Assembly: GCA_030411725.1 (NCBI GenBank)
Contig: MU839827.1
Coordinates: 434,001 to 498,000, forward strand
DNA length: 64,000 bases
Source: Echria macrotheca
Lineage: Eukaryota; Ascomycota; Sordariomycetes; Sordariales; Schizotheciaceae
Reading direction: 5' to 3'
The position numbers and the translations under genes are program-made. Below are positions 1 to 11,353 of this stretch, piece after piece; the stretch's first letter is position 1; every line of letters starts with the position of its first letter. The notes below the pieces were generated by a model that ran no database searches, was not told the origin of the DNA, and saw only the letters and a program-made list of their open reading frames with translations.

Positions 1-3000
1 AGCATCCACGGTCATGACCATGTATGCAGATGCTGGAAGAAGAGCCTGGTTCTGGAATCTGTGATGTCGGACCCAAGGGAGCCTGTCAAGTTTTAAGATG
101 TTGCGCCAGCGTAGCTCAAACTCGTTGTCGTCACGGGTGCGTGTACCCAGGAGTTCGTTCGGCGCATCCTGGCGAAAGTGAAACTGTCGAGCGATACGAG
201 ACTCGCGGTAATAGGCTTGAGAGTGATCCCACGGATACAAGGGGATGTTCTCAACACGAGCTTTGACAAGGTCTGGCCGAGTCCCAAGTACGAATTTCTG
301 GACCTGCGTTGACGATGATCCAAAATGGCTCCACATCCATCCTAGAAACTCTGAGAATGCGATCTGGTCGTCCAATCTTCTGTCCAAAAGACCCGTGTAG
401 GGGATCATATTGGTGAGCTTCTCCTTGATGGTTTGGGTGGCTGGGCCTCTCAGCGCAGGATGGGGTCCCACCTCGATGGCGCAGTCAAAGGGCCCGTGAT
501 GTTCGAGAGCGGTGCATAAAGCCTCGTAGAAGAGAACGGGCTGAACCATGTTGGCGTTCCAGTATGACGACATGATCTCGGAGTCATCAGGTTCGCCAAA
601 CCCGTAGACACTGGAAATCCAAGCAGCATGTCTGCGGCCCATGGTCGGGGTGACACCGCACTCGCTGAGCGCCTTGGAATATTCGACTGCCGGGCGCTCC
701 ATGTGGGGCGAATGGTAGGCCGTGTCGACAGCGAGCAATCGGGCAAACTTGTTTTGCTGTGTGAGCTCATCCCGCACCCGAGTCAAGGTGTCCTTGTTGC
801 CGGAGAGAGTGATACTGGTTGCAGAGTTGCTCGCCGCAACGCAAATGCTCTGTTTGTACTCGGGCCGGGCACATAACTCCATGGCCTCCTCCTTCGACAA
901 GCCCACCGCAAGCATACCACCCTGTGCACCATCTGGGCCAGCGGCAAGATGTGCGACCTTTCCGCGGTAGTAGGCAATGAGAATGGCATCACGGGCTGTG
1001 AGTCTTCCACAGGCATACGCAGCAGCAATTTCTCCCGACGAATGGCCAACGACTGCGCTGAAGGTGATACCTAGGCTGAGGAGAAGATCAACAAGAGCGA
1101 TTTGGAGCGCTGTGCAGAGAGGCTGAGAAATGGCTGCCTGTTGTATTCTAGATAACTCCCCTTCGGCGAGGATCTCTTTTTCAAGCGACCAGATCGGGGG
1201 GTTCGGGACGCCTTGAAGGATCTTGTCCAGAGCCTGGATGGTCTCAGCGTAGACCTTGTTTGATTGAAGCAAGCCACGGGACATGGTTGCCCACTGTGCG
1301 CCCTGGCCAGTGAAAATGCCGAGGATCTTGGGAGGCTGATCTTCCGGACGCGCACGCAAGCCGATGGGTATCGAGGGCGATTTGGCAACGCGGTCAAGCA
1401 AGGTGTCGATCTTGTCCACGAGATCGTTGGCCGATGACCCCGTCAAGGCGAGTCGAAATGAAAAGGCCGTCTGGCGAGCGTAGATATGCCATGCGATGTC
1501 CTCCATGGGCGGAAGCGAATCTTGGAGCAGGTAGTCGCGACAGGTTTTGGCAACCGCCACCAGCGATTTCTGCGAGGCAGCCGACAGAAGAAGCGGCAGA
1601 TTGACCGTTCCTTGGGTCTCGCGGTATTGGTCGTCGATGGATGTAGGGACAGAAGGTTCGGACGAGAACCGCTGGGCCACCGCATTGTGAATCGAAGGGA
1701 CGTACTGCTCGATGATGGCATGCGAATTGGTGCCTCCGAAGCCAAACGAGTTGACACTTGCGCGCTTGGGCTGATCCTTGGGCACGGAAGGCCAGGGGAC
1801 AATCGCGGTAGGTAGAATCAAGTTGTCGCAGTACTGCTCGACCTCGGGGTTCAGCTTTTCCAGGTGAAGATTGGCGGGAACAGCATCATGCTCCATGGCT
1901 TGAATGACTTTGAGCACGCCAGCCAATCCAGCGGCACCTTCGGTGTGACCAATCAATGTCTTGACAGAGCCGACAATCATCTTGGGAGGCTTCGGAGGGG
2001 CCGCGGACGTGACAGCAGACTCCGTTGTGTCCGAGACTGGCGACGAGGGTTTGACAGTTACCCCGGGCAGCGTGCCGGCGACCTCGGAGGAAAGAGTAGC
2101 ACGACGCGGCTGCAGCAGAATTAGCGCATCGGAGACCTTGCCGAAGAATGCATCATCAATAGCTCGCGCTTCGTTCGGATCACCGGCAGCAGTGCCAGTT
2201 CCATGTGCCTCGAAGTATTGGCAACGATCCTCATGGGTCTTAGGATCCAATCCACCCCGGCGGTAGGTGTCTTGAATAAGGCTCGACTGGGCAGCCCAGT
2301 TGGGCATCGTGATTCCCTTGCTGCGTCCGTCGGAATTGACACCAGTCTCTCGGATGATGGCTTCGATGCGATCGCCATCAGCAAGCGCTTTGCTGAGCGG
2401 CTTGACAAACATTGCGGTAACGCCTTCGCCGCGAGCATAGCCATTTGCGCCGATATCCCACATGCGGCAATGACCAGTCGGTGAAAGCATGTGCAAGCTC
2501 GATTCGACGATGAACTGCTCGGGTGCGAGGATGAGGTTGACACCCGTGACGCAGGCCATCTCGCATTCGCCAGAGCGAAGAGACAGGACAGCTTGATGGA
2601 GCGCTACGAGGCTGGACGAGCAGGCAGTATCGATCGTCATCGAGGGACCATGGAAGTTGAAGAAGTACGAGACGCGATTGGAAATGATGGAGCGCGCGTT
2701 GCCCGTGGCGTAGTACTGACTGGTGAATAGGTCGTCGCGCTGCGAGACGGTGTCGTAATCGGTTGTCATGACACCGGCAAAAACAGCAACCTGCTTGCCA
2801 GCGTACTCCTGGAGCGAGTAGCCGGCGGACTCCATGGCCTCGTAGACGACCTCGAGGAGCAAGCGTTGCTGAGGATCAATTGCCTCGGCTTCCTTGGGGG
2901 TGATGTTGAAGAAAGAAGCATCGAAGACGCGATGGTCCTGCTCGAGGAAATAGGCCTTGGGGGAGTTGGTCGTGCCATGATACTCGCCATCCTCGTGGAA

Positions 3001-3162
3001 GAACGCCTTGATATTGAACCGATTCTCGGGGATCTCGCGCGAAAGATCGATGGGGTTCTCGAGGAGCTCCCAGAGCTTCGAGGGCGAGGTAGCGCCGCCA
3101 GCAAAGCGGCAGCTGCTGCCGACGATGGCAATGGGCTCCGAGATGGGATTCTTGTAGGTCAT
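1..3162 (-). CDS. Highly reducing polyketide synthase, N-terminal part (probable PKS-NRPS hybrid), runs off window
   Basis: Starting at the ATG at 3162-3160, 1054 codons stay open to the left edge with no stop and no intron, so only the N-terminal part is present. Domain order seen: ketosynthase (about residues 8-430) with DTACSSS (catalytic Cys181), EAHGTGT (His320) and GHTEGAAG (His406); malonyl-CoA acyltransferase (about 560-880) with GHSSGEIAAAYA (Ser708); and the start of a dehydratase with HHRFQNQALLPASAY (His1034). KS-AT-DH order marks an iterative highly reducing type I PKS. The wording of the KS opening and the DH entry resembles fungal PKS-NRPS hybrids, but the MT, KR, ACP and any NRPS part lie outside the window, so hybrid status is inference. 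The KS has a Ser/Thr/Pro-rich insertion between its two active-site histidines (about 335-385). The product cannot be predicted. Confidence 0.93.
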   Translation of the reverse strand, partial: MTYKNPISEPIAIVGSSCRFAGGATSPSKLWELLENPIDLSREIPENRFNIKAFFHEDGEYHGTTNSPKAYFLEQDHRVFDASFFNITPKEAEAIDPQQRLLLEVVYEAMESAGYSLQEYAGKQVAVFAGVMTTDYDTVSQRDDLFTSQYYATGNARSIISNRVSYFFNFHGPSMTIDTACSSSLVALHQAVLSLRSGECEMACVTGVNLILAPEQFIVESSLHMLSPTGHCRMWDIGANGYARGEGVTAMFVKPLSKALADGDRIEAIIRETGVNSDGRSKGITMPNWAAQSSLIQDTYRRGGLDPKTHEDRCQYFEAHGTGTAAGDPNEARAIDDAFFGKVSDALILLQPRRATLSSEVAGTLPGVTVKPSSPVSDTTESAVTSAAPPKPPKMIVGSVKTLIGHTEGAAGLAGVLKVIQAMEHDAVPANLHLEKLNPEVEQYCDNLILPTAIVPWPSVPKDQPKRASVNSFGFGGTNSHAIIEQYVPSIHNAVAQRFSSEPSVPTSIDDQYRETQGTVNLPLLLSAASQKSLVAVAKTCRDYLLQDSLPPMEDIAWHIYARQTAFSFRLALTGSSANDLVDKIDTLLDRVAKSPSIPIGLRARPEDQPPKILGIFTGQGAQWATMSRGLLQSNKVYAETIQALDKILQGVPNPPIWSLEKEILAEGELSRIQQAAISQPLCTALQIALVDLLLSLGITFSAVVGHSSGEIAAAYACGRLTARDAILIAYYRGKVAHLAAGPDGAQGGMLAVGLSKEEAMELCARPEYKQSICVAASNSATSITLSGNKDTLTRVRDELTQQNKFARLLAVDTAYHSPHMERPAVEYSKALSECGVTPTMGRRHAAWISSVYGFGEPDDSEIMSSYWNANMVQPVLFYEALCTALEHHGPFDCAIEVGPHPALRGPATQTIKEKLTNMIPYTGLLDRRLDDQIAFSEFLGWMWSHFGSSSTQVQKFVLGTRPDLVKARVENIPLYPWDHSQAYYRESRIARQFHFRQDAPNELLGTRTRDDNEFELRWRNILKLDRLPWVRHHRFQNQALLPASAYMVMTVDA

Positions 3163-4390
3163 CTGGGAGAGCGAGAGATTACAACGTAGGTGGGATGACC
3201 TAGGAAGTTCAATGGATTAGAAGAATATCATACAAATCCTCAGGAATGTACAAGAGGAAGGTACAGTGAATGAAGCGGAAGCGGTTTGTAGGTATGCAGC
3301 ATGGAAGCGAAGAAGTGAAGGGAGCAAGCTGCTCGAGGATGGTGGAGCAAATATTTGTGGTTGCAAGAATTAGCTCACAGTCGAGTGAGGAAAGAATTTT
3401 CAGACCAGGGAAGTTGTGGCGGAGAAGGGTTGAGAGGAAGGAAAGAGGGCGTGGTGCTAGGGAAGGAAACAACAACGCGAAGTGGGAGGACCCGCTTTCC
3501 TATTCCTAAGGTAGTGTTGAGACCTCTGACAGTCTAACAGTCCTCCAACAATGCGCTTTCATGGCTGCTAAATTCAGATGAAAAGCGCTTTCTTGCGTTG
3601 GCACTAGCAACCTAAGCAGCAGCTGCCCTATGTCCAAAGAGGCGTCCCATTGTCCTGCCACGCCGGGTCGCGCCTACCCGTTTGGGACAATGACCGGACA
3701 TCGTGGGCAGATGCCGAATTTTGGAGACCAACAAATTTCTCTTTGCCACGGATTGAGGGTCCTCAACATTTGAATTTGATTACGAGAATCCACGTGGGAA
3801 GGTCAGTTGACCGCTGGGCGCGCGTTGAATCAAGTGTGGGATGATAATGGTTTCCCTCTGTTATTGCGCTTGTTTCTTGTGTCAGCAATCCTTCCGTTGC
3901 ATTTCGTTTTCTGTGCGTATAAGTGCGTACTGTCCTCCAGATTGTGTCTAGACTCATTCATTCTGTCTTTTGGTTACATCGCGTAAGAATCCTTGCAGGT
4001 GGACCGCGGATACAATGGTAGGAAGTCATAGTAAAATCCCCTGGCGGTTTACATAAATGCGATAAAGCACAGGACGGCATGGCTGTCAGGCCAAGGTAGA
4101 TATCTAGCCTCGCATGTCATGTGAGGTTGGGGATCTAACTTTTCGGGTACCGTTCCCGTCACTGCAAGGGGTAGCGGCCGACAAATGCCGCTTGCAGCAT
4201 CACCACTCAGACCCACAATCTGCAACCTCTCCCGATGTTTGGACCTGACACATTCGAATCTTCATTTCCCTGTTGTAAGAGACATACGAGGTGATCCTAC
4301 TATTTATGTACATGAACTAACCAAAGCCGTATTCCAGATTTCGCCTTACCCATCCGATTCCTTGCCGCTCCCAAGAAAGCAAAGAAACAA
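3163..4390. other. Intergenic region between PKS start and flavohemoglobin stop
   Basis: No gene seen. It holds the PKS upstream region and the 3' flank of the flavohemoglobin gene. Only short open frames without recognisable content occur here, and no clear regulatory element could be assigned. Confidence 0.5.
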
Positions 4391-5698
4391 CTACTCGTCG
4401 GCAACGTCGCCCGTCGCAAAGAGCTCCAGATGAATCCTGTCCTTCGAAACACCAAAACCGACAAGTATCCTACGAATATCGATCATGAAAGCTTCGGGCC
4501 CGCAGATATAGTACTCGGTACGGGCATCGCTGAGGTGGAGGTCGCGCTCGGAGTCGAGGCGCGCGAGGTCAAGCCTGACATCGCCAAAGTGGTAATCCTC
4601 GCCGTGGCGGTCGTCGGGACCGAGCGTGCGCAGGAACACATGCGCCGAAACATTGTCGTTGTCGCGGCAGATTTGCTTGACCTCGTCGCGGAACGGCTGC
4701 GCCGCGCTCGATCGCGACGAATGGATCCACGAGACGGGTCGGCGGACTGGGACTGGTGTCGGCGCTCCTGATGCTGCTGCTTCGCCCTTCCCGCTGGGTA
4801 CCAGGCTTTTCAGGATTGACATCAGCGGGGTGGCACCGACACCGACGGAGATGAGCACGGCTGGAACGCTCTCTTTGGCTGGGTCGGTCGGGTTGACAGT
4901 GAATTCGCCCTGGGGGTGCGACAGCTCCACCTCGCTGCCGACTTGGTACTCGGAGTGAAGCAGGTTGGAGATGATGCCAGGCAGGCCGGGGCCTTCGGGA
5001 CCACCCTCGTCGCGCTTGACGCTGATGCGGTAGTAGGGTGCCCCTTCGCGGGGCGCGTCGCTCAGGCTGTACTGTCGGCTCTGAAGGTAACCCAACTGCG
5101 GCACTTTGATCTGCAAGCTGAGATACTGGCCGGGTAGGTAGCTTGGGAGTGGGACACCGTCGCTCGGCGTCAGGTAGAAGCTGGTGATGGTGCTGCTCTC
5201 GGGGACTCGGCGAGCGACGCGAAACTTGCGCCAGCCCGTCCACCCGTCGGCCGCGTTGGCCTTGTACATCTGGCCCTCGCGGCCGATGAAAACAGCGGCG
5301 AGGGCGCCATATGCCGCAATCCAGGCGTCCACAATTGGCGGTGTCGCTGCGTCTCCAAGAACTTGGCCGATGGCCTGGATAAGGTACTGGCCGACAACGT
5401 CATATTGTTCAGGCGTCACCTGCAGTGAAACGTGTTTGTGGGCGATGCGCTCGACAGCCCCGGCAAGCTTGCCCAAGTCGTCGATGTACGTAGCGTAGGT
5501 CAGCACGGCGTTGGCAAGCGCCCGTGGTTGCCGTAGGGTTTCCTGGCTCGTCTTGCTGAACACGTTGCGTAGGCCCGGGTTCTCGTCGATGAGGTTCTTG
5601 TAGAAAACGGTGGTGATGGTCTCGCCATGCTCCTTGAGCACCGGCACCGTCGCCTTGACGATGGCGATTTGCTCCGCCGATATGGGTGCAGCCACCAT
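4391..5698 (-). CDS. fhb: Flavohemoglobin (nitric oxide dioxygenase)
   Basis: A single uninterrupted frame of 435 aa. The N-terminal globin (about 1-150) has the B10 tyrosine (VFY, Tyr33) and the proximal haem histidine in AHKHVSLQ (His89). The reductase half follows: an FAD-binding beta barrel (about 158-275) with SRQYSLSDAP, then an NAD(P)H domain with SVGVGATPLMS and YYICGPEAFM, ending in FATGDVADE. This is the full Hmp/Fhb layout, which turns NO plus O2 into nitrate using NAD(P)H. No mitochondrial presequence is visible, so the protein is probably cytosolic. It lies on the same strand as the PKS, with 1.2 kb between its stop and the PKS start. Whether it belongs to that locus is unknown; fungal flavohemoglobins usually serve NO detoxification and nitrate metabolism. 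Confidence 0.96.
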   Translation of the reverse strand: MVAAPISAEQIAIVKATVPVLKEHGETITTVFYKNLIDENPGLRNVFSKTSQETLRQPRALANAVLTYATYIDDLGKLAGAVERIAHKHVSLQVTPEQYDVVGQYLIQAIGQVLGDAATPPIVDAWIAAYGALAAVFIGREGQMYKANAADGWTGWRKFRVARRVPESSTITSFYLTPSDGVPLPSYLPGQYLSLQIKVPQLGYLQSRQYSLSDAPREGAPYYRISVKRDEGGPEGPGLPGIISNLLHSEYQVGSEVELSHPQGEFTVNPTDPAKESVPAVLISVGVGATPLMSILKSLVPSGKGEAAASGAPTPVPVRRPVSWIHSSRSSAAQPFRDEVKQICRDNDNVSAHVFLRTLGPDDRHGEDYHFGDVRLDLARLDSERDLHLSDARTEYYICGPEAFMIDIRRILVGFGVSKDRIHLELFATGDVADE

Positions 5699-7149
5699 CT
5701 CGTGTTCTGTGCCTGGGTTTCGGGCGGTTTGTTGACAATAAGGGGTTCAACTCAGGGTGCGGGGTAAGTTTTTGTGCGACCCAAAACTTGTCTTCGTTGT
5801 CGATGCGGGGGAGTGTGCCGCTGCAGTTGGTTGTCACTTGCAGAGATGAGCGAGATAAGCATGCCAAGGAATGGATCTTCTGAGGTTTGTCGGGAAGCTC
5901 CAGATGGGGTCTATTTATCTTTGCAAACTCCCCGGAGATGTCGATTTCGGCGGGAGCAGCAAGGCATCGCAGATCCCCTGGGTGTTTGGTGGTCTCCCGG
6001 TTGACATGGCACAGAGGGCCCGTATCGATGCCCACGAAAAGAGGCAATCCGGTCGGTCCCGATAACAACAGTCCACATCAGCAACTGGTACGACACCGGG
6101 AGTCCAGAATATCCAAGGGGCGAGAAATTGGCATCTCCGTGGGCATGTTTATGCGGTGAGTTCAGGAAATGGCGGAATATTCTTCTTATTCATCGGCGCA
6201 GCCCAGGGGAGTGACGAGCAGACATCAGACCAGAATTGCTAAGAGTAAATGGAGTAAGCCGGGAGCAGACGGGTCGATTGATTGGGCCCGCCGGAGGGGA
6301 ACATCTCCGCGGGAGCAGCCGCACTCGCTGCCGGCGGGTTTTTCTTCGGTGGGGAATCCGATGTTCCGAACGAGCAGACTGCTTTGAGACCTGCGGTCAA
6401 ATAATAAGCCTCCGGCATCGAGCACGCCAGGATTGGTAACCACTGCCGTGGAACGTTTGGATCCAATTGTTCTGTCAGCGTATGCATCATTGTCCTGATG
6501 TTTCTCCAGGGTCCAAGGTCCCTTGGACGTGACAAATTTGGAGGTTGAGGGTTAGGGTTATGCAGATAACTCCTGACTTCTTCATTCAGGGGTGCCGAAG
6601 AACCCGGAGGCTAATGTGGATTTCGTCCTAAATCCACCGTCTTTTTGGGATGGCCTTATCAAAATGCTGCATTTCGCAACTTCATGTTTCTCCCACCATC
6701 ATTGTCTCTTTCGCATTGAGCAGAGATACCAATGTGCGCCGTCGAGTGTTGGATGCCAGCAAGTGACCAATCAGGTCGAATCGCGATATCTGTCGAATGC
6801 ACACGGCAATCACTTCCCGGAAGGGATGCTCGATCGTGGGGGACGGTGGCTGTCAGATCTGCGCGGCTCTCTGTACAGGTAGGTTACATGGAGATAAGAC
6901 AACTACGTAGACTGCTGGTTACTTTCTAGAAGCTATATCCGTGATATATGGACGTGATGGAGGTGTTGTTGGTGGCAAGAACCAAACGGGTTGACGACGA
7001 GAGTGGGCCGATAAGAGATGCTGGAATGGAGACGTAGAATCTCAATTCGGAATAACTCCAAAAGAGAGATGTAATACCAAGAGACTCATATTTGTCTTGT
7101 CGTGATGGTGAGGTTAAAGAGCACGTGTGGAATGGACTCTCAATCCAGT
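5699..7149. other. Flavohemoglobin upstream region and retroelement flank
   Basis: No convincing gene. Contains the flavohemoglobin promoter, and at about 6549-6560 a short GGGTTAGGGTTA stretch (two telomere-like units). The GC content is ordinary until the retroelement begins at 7150. Confidence 0.45.
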
Positions 7150-7496
7150 TGTAACGCCCCGGATAACAACGATGTAGTTGTCAAATTTGGTAAACCTTCA
7201 AACTGTCGGATTCTGGGTCTTTTGCCAGGGAATGGATTATGTGTTAATTAGTGGTACTGGCCCAGCCGGGGTACTAGCTAGGCCAGGTCTATCTATATCT
7301 ATCCTATTCCTTTGTTTCTATATACCTTTATCTTCCTAACTAAGTCCTCTTTGACTTAGTTACATGCCTACTTGATTTAGTTACCTGTAAGTAAATAAAG
7401 AGCTCTAAGGTATCTTGTATTACTGGCGGCCTTTAGGCCTTTACCCATTAGGGTACCTATATCTTTATATTCCCCTATACCGGTAATACTATTACA
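7150..7496 (-). repeat. Left LTR (3' LTR of the element)
   Basis: Direct repeat of 12417-12766. The stretch 7204-7496 aligns well with 12476-12766 (shared CTACTTGATTTAGT, AAAGAGCTCTAAGGT, GGCCTTTACCCAT), with differences mostly of C/T and G/A type. The first 50 or so bases align only loosely, so the outer boundary at TGTAAC is less certain. Confidence 0.8.
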
Positions 7497-7515
7497 AACT
7501 CCCCCGTTTTCCAAA
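7497..7515 (-). other. Polypurine tract of the retroelement
   Basis: The plus strand shows a pyrimidine run (CTCCCCCGTTTTCC). On the minus strand this is a purine tract directly abutting the TGTAAT start of the 3' LTR, as expected for plus-strand priming. It is one of the few GC-containing spots left in the interior. Confidence 0.65.
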
Positions 7516-10500
7516 AAGGGTAATATATTAGTATTTTTCTACTATATTTACTATCTTCGTTAGCTTTATTTACTTTACGAAAGTATATTAGTTAAGTACC
7601 TTAATAAGGCTATTTACTATGTTATTAGCGAAAAAAACGTACTTTAATTCAATTTTACCGTCTTTAATCTATTTATTTACGTAGTAATAAGCTACGCTAA
7701 TATACCTTTTCTTTACTAAATTTACATTTATTTTACTTTATAAAATAGTTAATTTATTATTATAAAATAGTAAAATTAATCCTTTAAGTAAGTAACCTAA
7801 TTTTTTAAAAAATTTACGTATTTAAACTACTTTTCGTACCGTAAAGTTTACTACTACGTACTTTACCTTAAAGGTTAATTATACTATAATTAATTAGCGT
7901 TTAAAACTTTACGAAACTATTTTCCCAGCTATAAAAAAGATCTATCTTATTGTTAATTTAGCTTTTACTAAATCCTTTACGTAATTTAAGTTAATAAAGT
8001 TATAAAAATTTACTTTTACGCTTTTAGAAAAATAAATACTACGTATTTTTAATTTATAAATATATTTAAAGATTTATTTAACTTTAACTATATAGTTTAT
8101 ATTAAGCTTTATTATAAATTATATTTATAATTTTATAGTAAAGGTAAAATTTAATTTTATAATATAGGTTAAGTAAATACTTTACCTAATTATAAACGCG
8201 TATTTTATAATAAAGTTAAAATTTATTTTTAATTTACTATTAAGTATCGTTAAAGTTACTGTAATAAAATTAATTAATATATAAATTAGTAAAAAATTAG
8301 CAAAGCTTACGTTATTAAGAACTTTAATAAAATACACGTTTTATAATAGTAATAAAGTTTTTATTCTATATAATCTTAACTCCAAAAAACCACTTTACCT
8401 TCCCTAAATCCTTAATATTTAAAGCTTTAGTAATCTACTTTTTAAATTTTACTATTACTATAATAAACTTAACAATAATTAGGAAATTATTTATAAAGGA
8501 TATTAAATAAACCTCTTTATTATTATAAACGTAAATTAAGTTATTTATAATAAGGATACAATACCTAAGCTTTTTAAGTTTCTAATAGATTTTTTCCTAT
8601 TAATTTACTTTTATTTAGTATAAACCGTAAAGTAGGAGAATAAAATAAATAACCTTATCGCGTAAATAGTAATATTTCTCTACAAGATCTAGGTAATTCC
8701 TAAAAAACTTTTTAAATATTTTAAATTAATTTATAAAAATTATCTCCTTAAGTAGAACTTTACTAAAATATACGAGGACGAAATTTATTTAAAAGATAAG
8801 GTATCCTTTTACCGCTATTAATATTAATATAATTTACTAAAAGGCTAAACGTATTATAAAAATAAAATTTTTATTATAATTTAATCCTTTACGTTATATA
8901 AATCTATATATTATAATCCAAACCTTATAATAAGCGGTCACGCTTAAGCTATTAAGCTTTTTACGTAATATTTATTTTATAATTAATAGCTTAAATACCC
9001 TAATAGTTATACGCCTTATTTTCTCGTATATAATAAATTTAAAGGTTCCATATATTAAAATATTAATAATTTCCTTATAGATTTCCTTTCGTTAGTTTAG
9101 CTACTTTTTACTATACTTAGTATTATTAAAAATATTTATTATATAGCTAAAGTAAGCGTAAAACTCTTAATTTTGTAGGAAAACGTTAAATTATCCCAAA
9201 ATATATTAAAGCCAAATATCTTCCTTATAAATTTATATTTATAAGTAAAAATCTAAATCTTCTTTTAAATCGTTATTAAAATCCATTTTACTAGGATCGT
9301 CGTTTATTACGCTATTAACCTACTAGTTAATTAAAATTATTGTAAAGGCTTTTAATATAAAGATATTATATTTCTCCCCCTTAATATAATAATATAAGTA
9401 TAATTTTCCCCAAATTATAAAAGGTATATTTATTATACTACGATCTAATTATACCATATTAAAATCCGTAAAGGATATATTTATCGTATTATAACCAGGC
9501 CGTATTACATTAAAATCCGTAAAGGGTATACTAATTACGTTAGCTTATTAGGCTTTCTTTCCAAGGTAACAACAAATATATTTTAGGATAAAGTAAATAA
9601 TTTTATTAGCGTTAACCTTAATTTCCCTTTAATTATAAAAATCTTTATAAAAGATAATATAAGAGGTAATTATTACCTTTAACTTATTAATAACCTAGAT
9701 TTTATACGTATAATAACTATTATATCTAAGCAAAATGCCCTTTTAATTACGTAACGTTATCTTACAAAACGTTATACGTTTCTACGCCTTAATATAAATA
9801 ATTACTTTACTACTAATAATTTAATAATACTTATAAATAGGCTAATTATTTTTATCAGGGTAAATATAATTATAGTAAACCTAATATAAAGTTTTATTAA
9901 CAATAGCAGTAATAAAAGTAATATTAATAATCTTAATATTTACTTTTAGGAAAAAGTTTTAAAATACTTTTAAGATTTATATTTATATTTTTATTTACCT
10001 ACTAATTACTTAAATAACGCTAATTCCATATTTTAAGATTCCGTTTATATACTAATAATGTAAAGTAAAGAGTATAAGCCTTATACCTTTTTATTTATAT
10101 TTGCGGTTAAAGCCTTTACCTTTTCCGAACTTTTTACTATTATTAAGCCGGATTTATTCTACTTTCTCCCCTATTTCTAGCTTTATTTCGTTAACTTATA
10201 ATATAATTGCATTAGTAATATATTTTTTCTCCTTTAAGAAGGTGATTTTTCGCTTACGTATAACGTTATTTGTAAGAAGCGTATAGTACTTTTAGCCGTT
10301 AACTAACTTTAATTTAATTATTTCGTAATTAACGTATATACCCTATTTAAAAATAGTCTTTTACTATTATAAGTCTTTAAAGGGGATATAAAATTCAAGA
10401 CTAAAATCGTAAACCTCGTAAAATATTACTATAAGCTTTTTAAAGTTAAAAGGAATTTTTATAATTATCTTAATAATTTTACGTAAACGTTTGAAGTTGA

Positions 10501-10900
10501 AGTAACTAAGTTTTTAATATTAGATTTATTATTACTTTAACTTAATTAATATAATTTTTTATAAGGTAAGGATTTAACACTTTATAGTACCGTAGATGTA
10601 AAGGAAAAAGCCTTTAACGTTAATATTAATTATTATTAGTATTTTTTCTTTAAGTATTATAACATTATTGCCTTAAAGGCTTTTACTTACGTAATATAAA
10701 TACTTACCGCTAAAGATATTAATTAGAAATATTAAAATAAAGACGATATAGCCGTATTTTATTTAGTTTTTTTACCCTTATGATTTAGTAATTAGGGTTT
10801 TTGCTAATTTAATATATATAGAGTAAATTATTCCTTTTTCCGTAATAATAAAAAGCCGCTTTAAAATCTACGTAAACTTTCCAGGAATATATTACTTTTT

Positions 10901-10936
10901 ATCGTTAATTATATAGAAATTTATACCTATATTAAA
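10901..10936 (-). pseudogene. Remnant of copia aspartic protease core
   Basis: Minus-strand codons read FNIGINFYIIND. Every difference from a copia protease core of the F-D-T-G-A-x-x-H-I type is a C-to-T or G-to-A change (D to N, T to I, A to I, H to Y), which is what RIP produces. Stops at the neighbouring Q or W positions fit too. Confidence 0.6.
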
Positions 10937-11311
10937 TAACTAATAGTCCTAATATATTTATACTATAATATTATTAAAGTTGTTATATATATTAATAACA
11001 ATAAGGGTAAAATTCTCCCCTATAGTAAAATTATTACTAATTAGTTACTAATCGTTAAAATTCTTATTTTATACCTTTAAGCCCAATTATATTTAATAAT
11101 ACCGGTAATTAGGTTTTAAATAGAAACTTATAATAAACTGGTTGTAAATAGCGAAGATTTCCAAGATAATGTTAAGGTTAATATAGAAACTATATTAATA
11201 AAACTCCCTTATAAACGCAGCTAAGGCCAAAATTGGATTTTTATTAGTTTAATATGATATTAACGATTTAAAGGCGAAATTAGAATTATTTAAAGATTTC
11301 TTTAGGTTTTA

Positions 11312-11353
11312 ATATTTTTGCCTTTAATATTTTAGCTTATTATAGTTCTTATA
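11312..11353 (-). pseudogene. Remnant of gag CCHC zinc knuckle
   Basis: Fourteen minus-strand codons read Y-K-N-Y-N-K-L-K-Y-stop-R-Q-K-Y. The four Tyr positions have exactly the C-x2-C-x4-H-x4-C spacing. TGT/TGC to TAT/TAC and CAT/CAC to TAT/TAC are single transitions, so this is a zinc knuckle with all four ligands mutated. Confidence 0.68.

Noticed and set aside
10101..10286. Small open frame inside the AT-rich island
   Set aside because: It lies on the plus strand of a minus-strand element; chance frame in TA-rich sequence.
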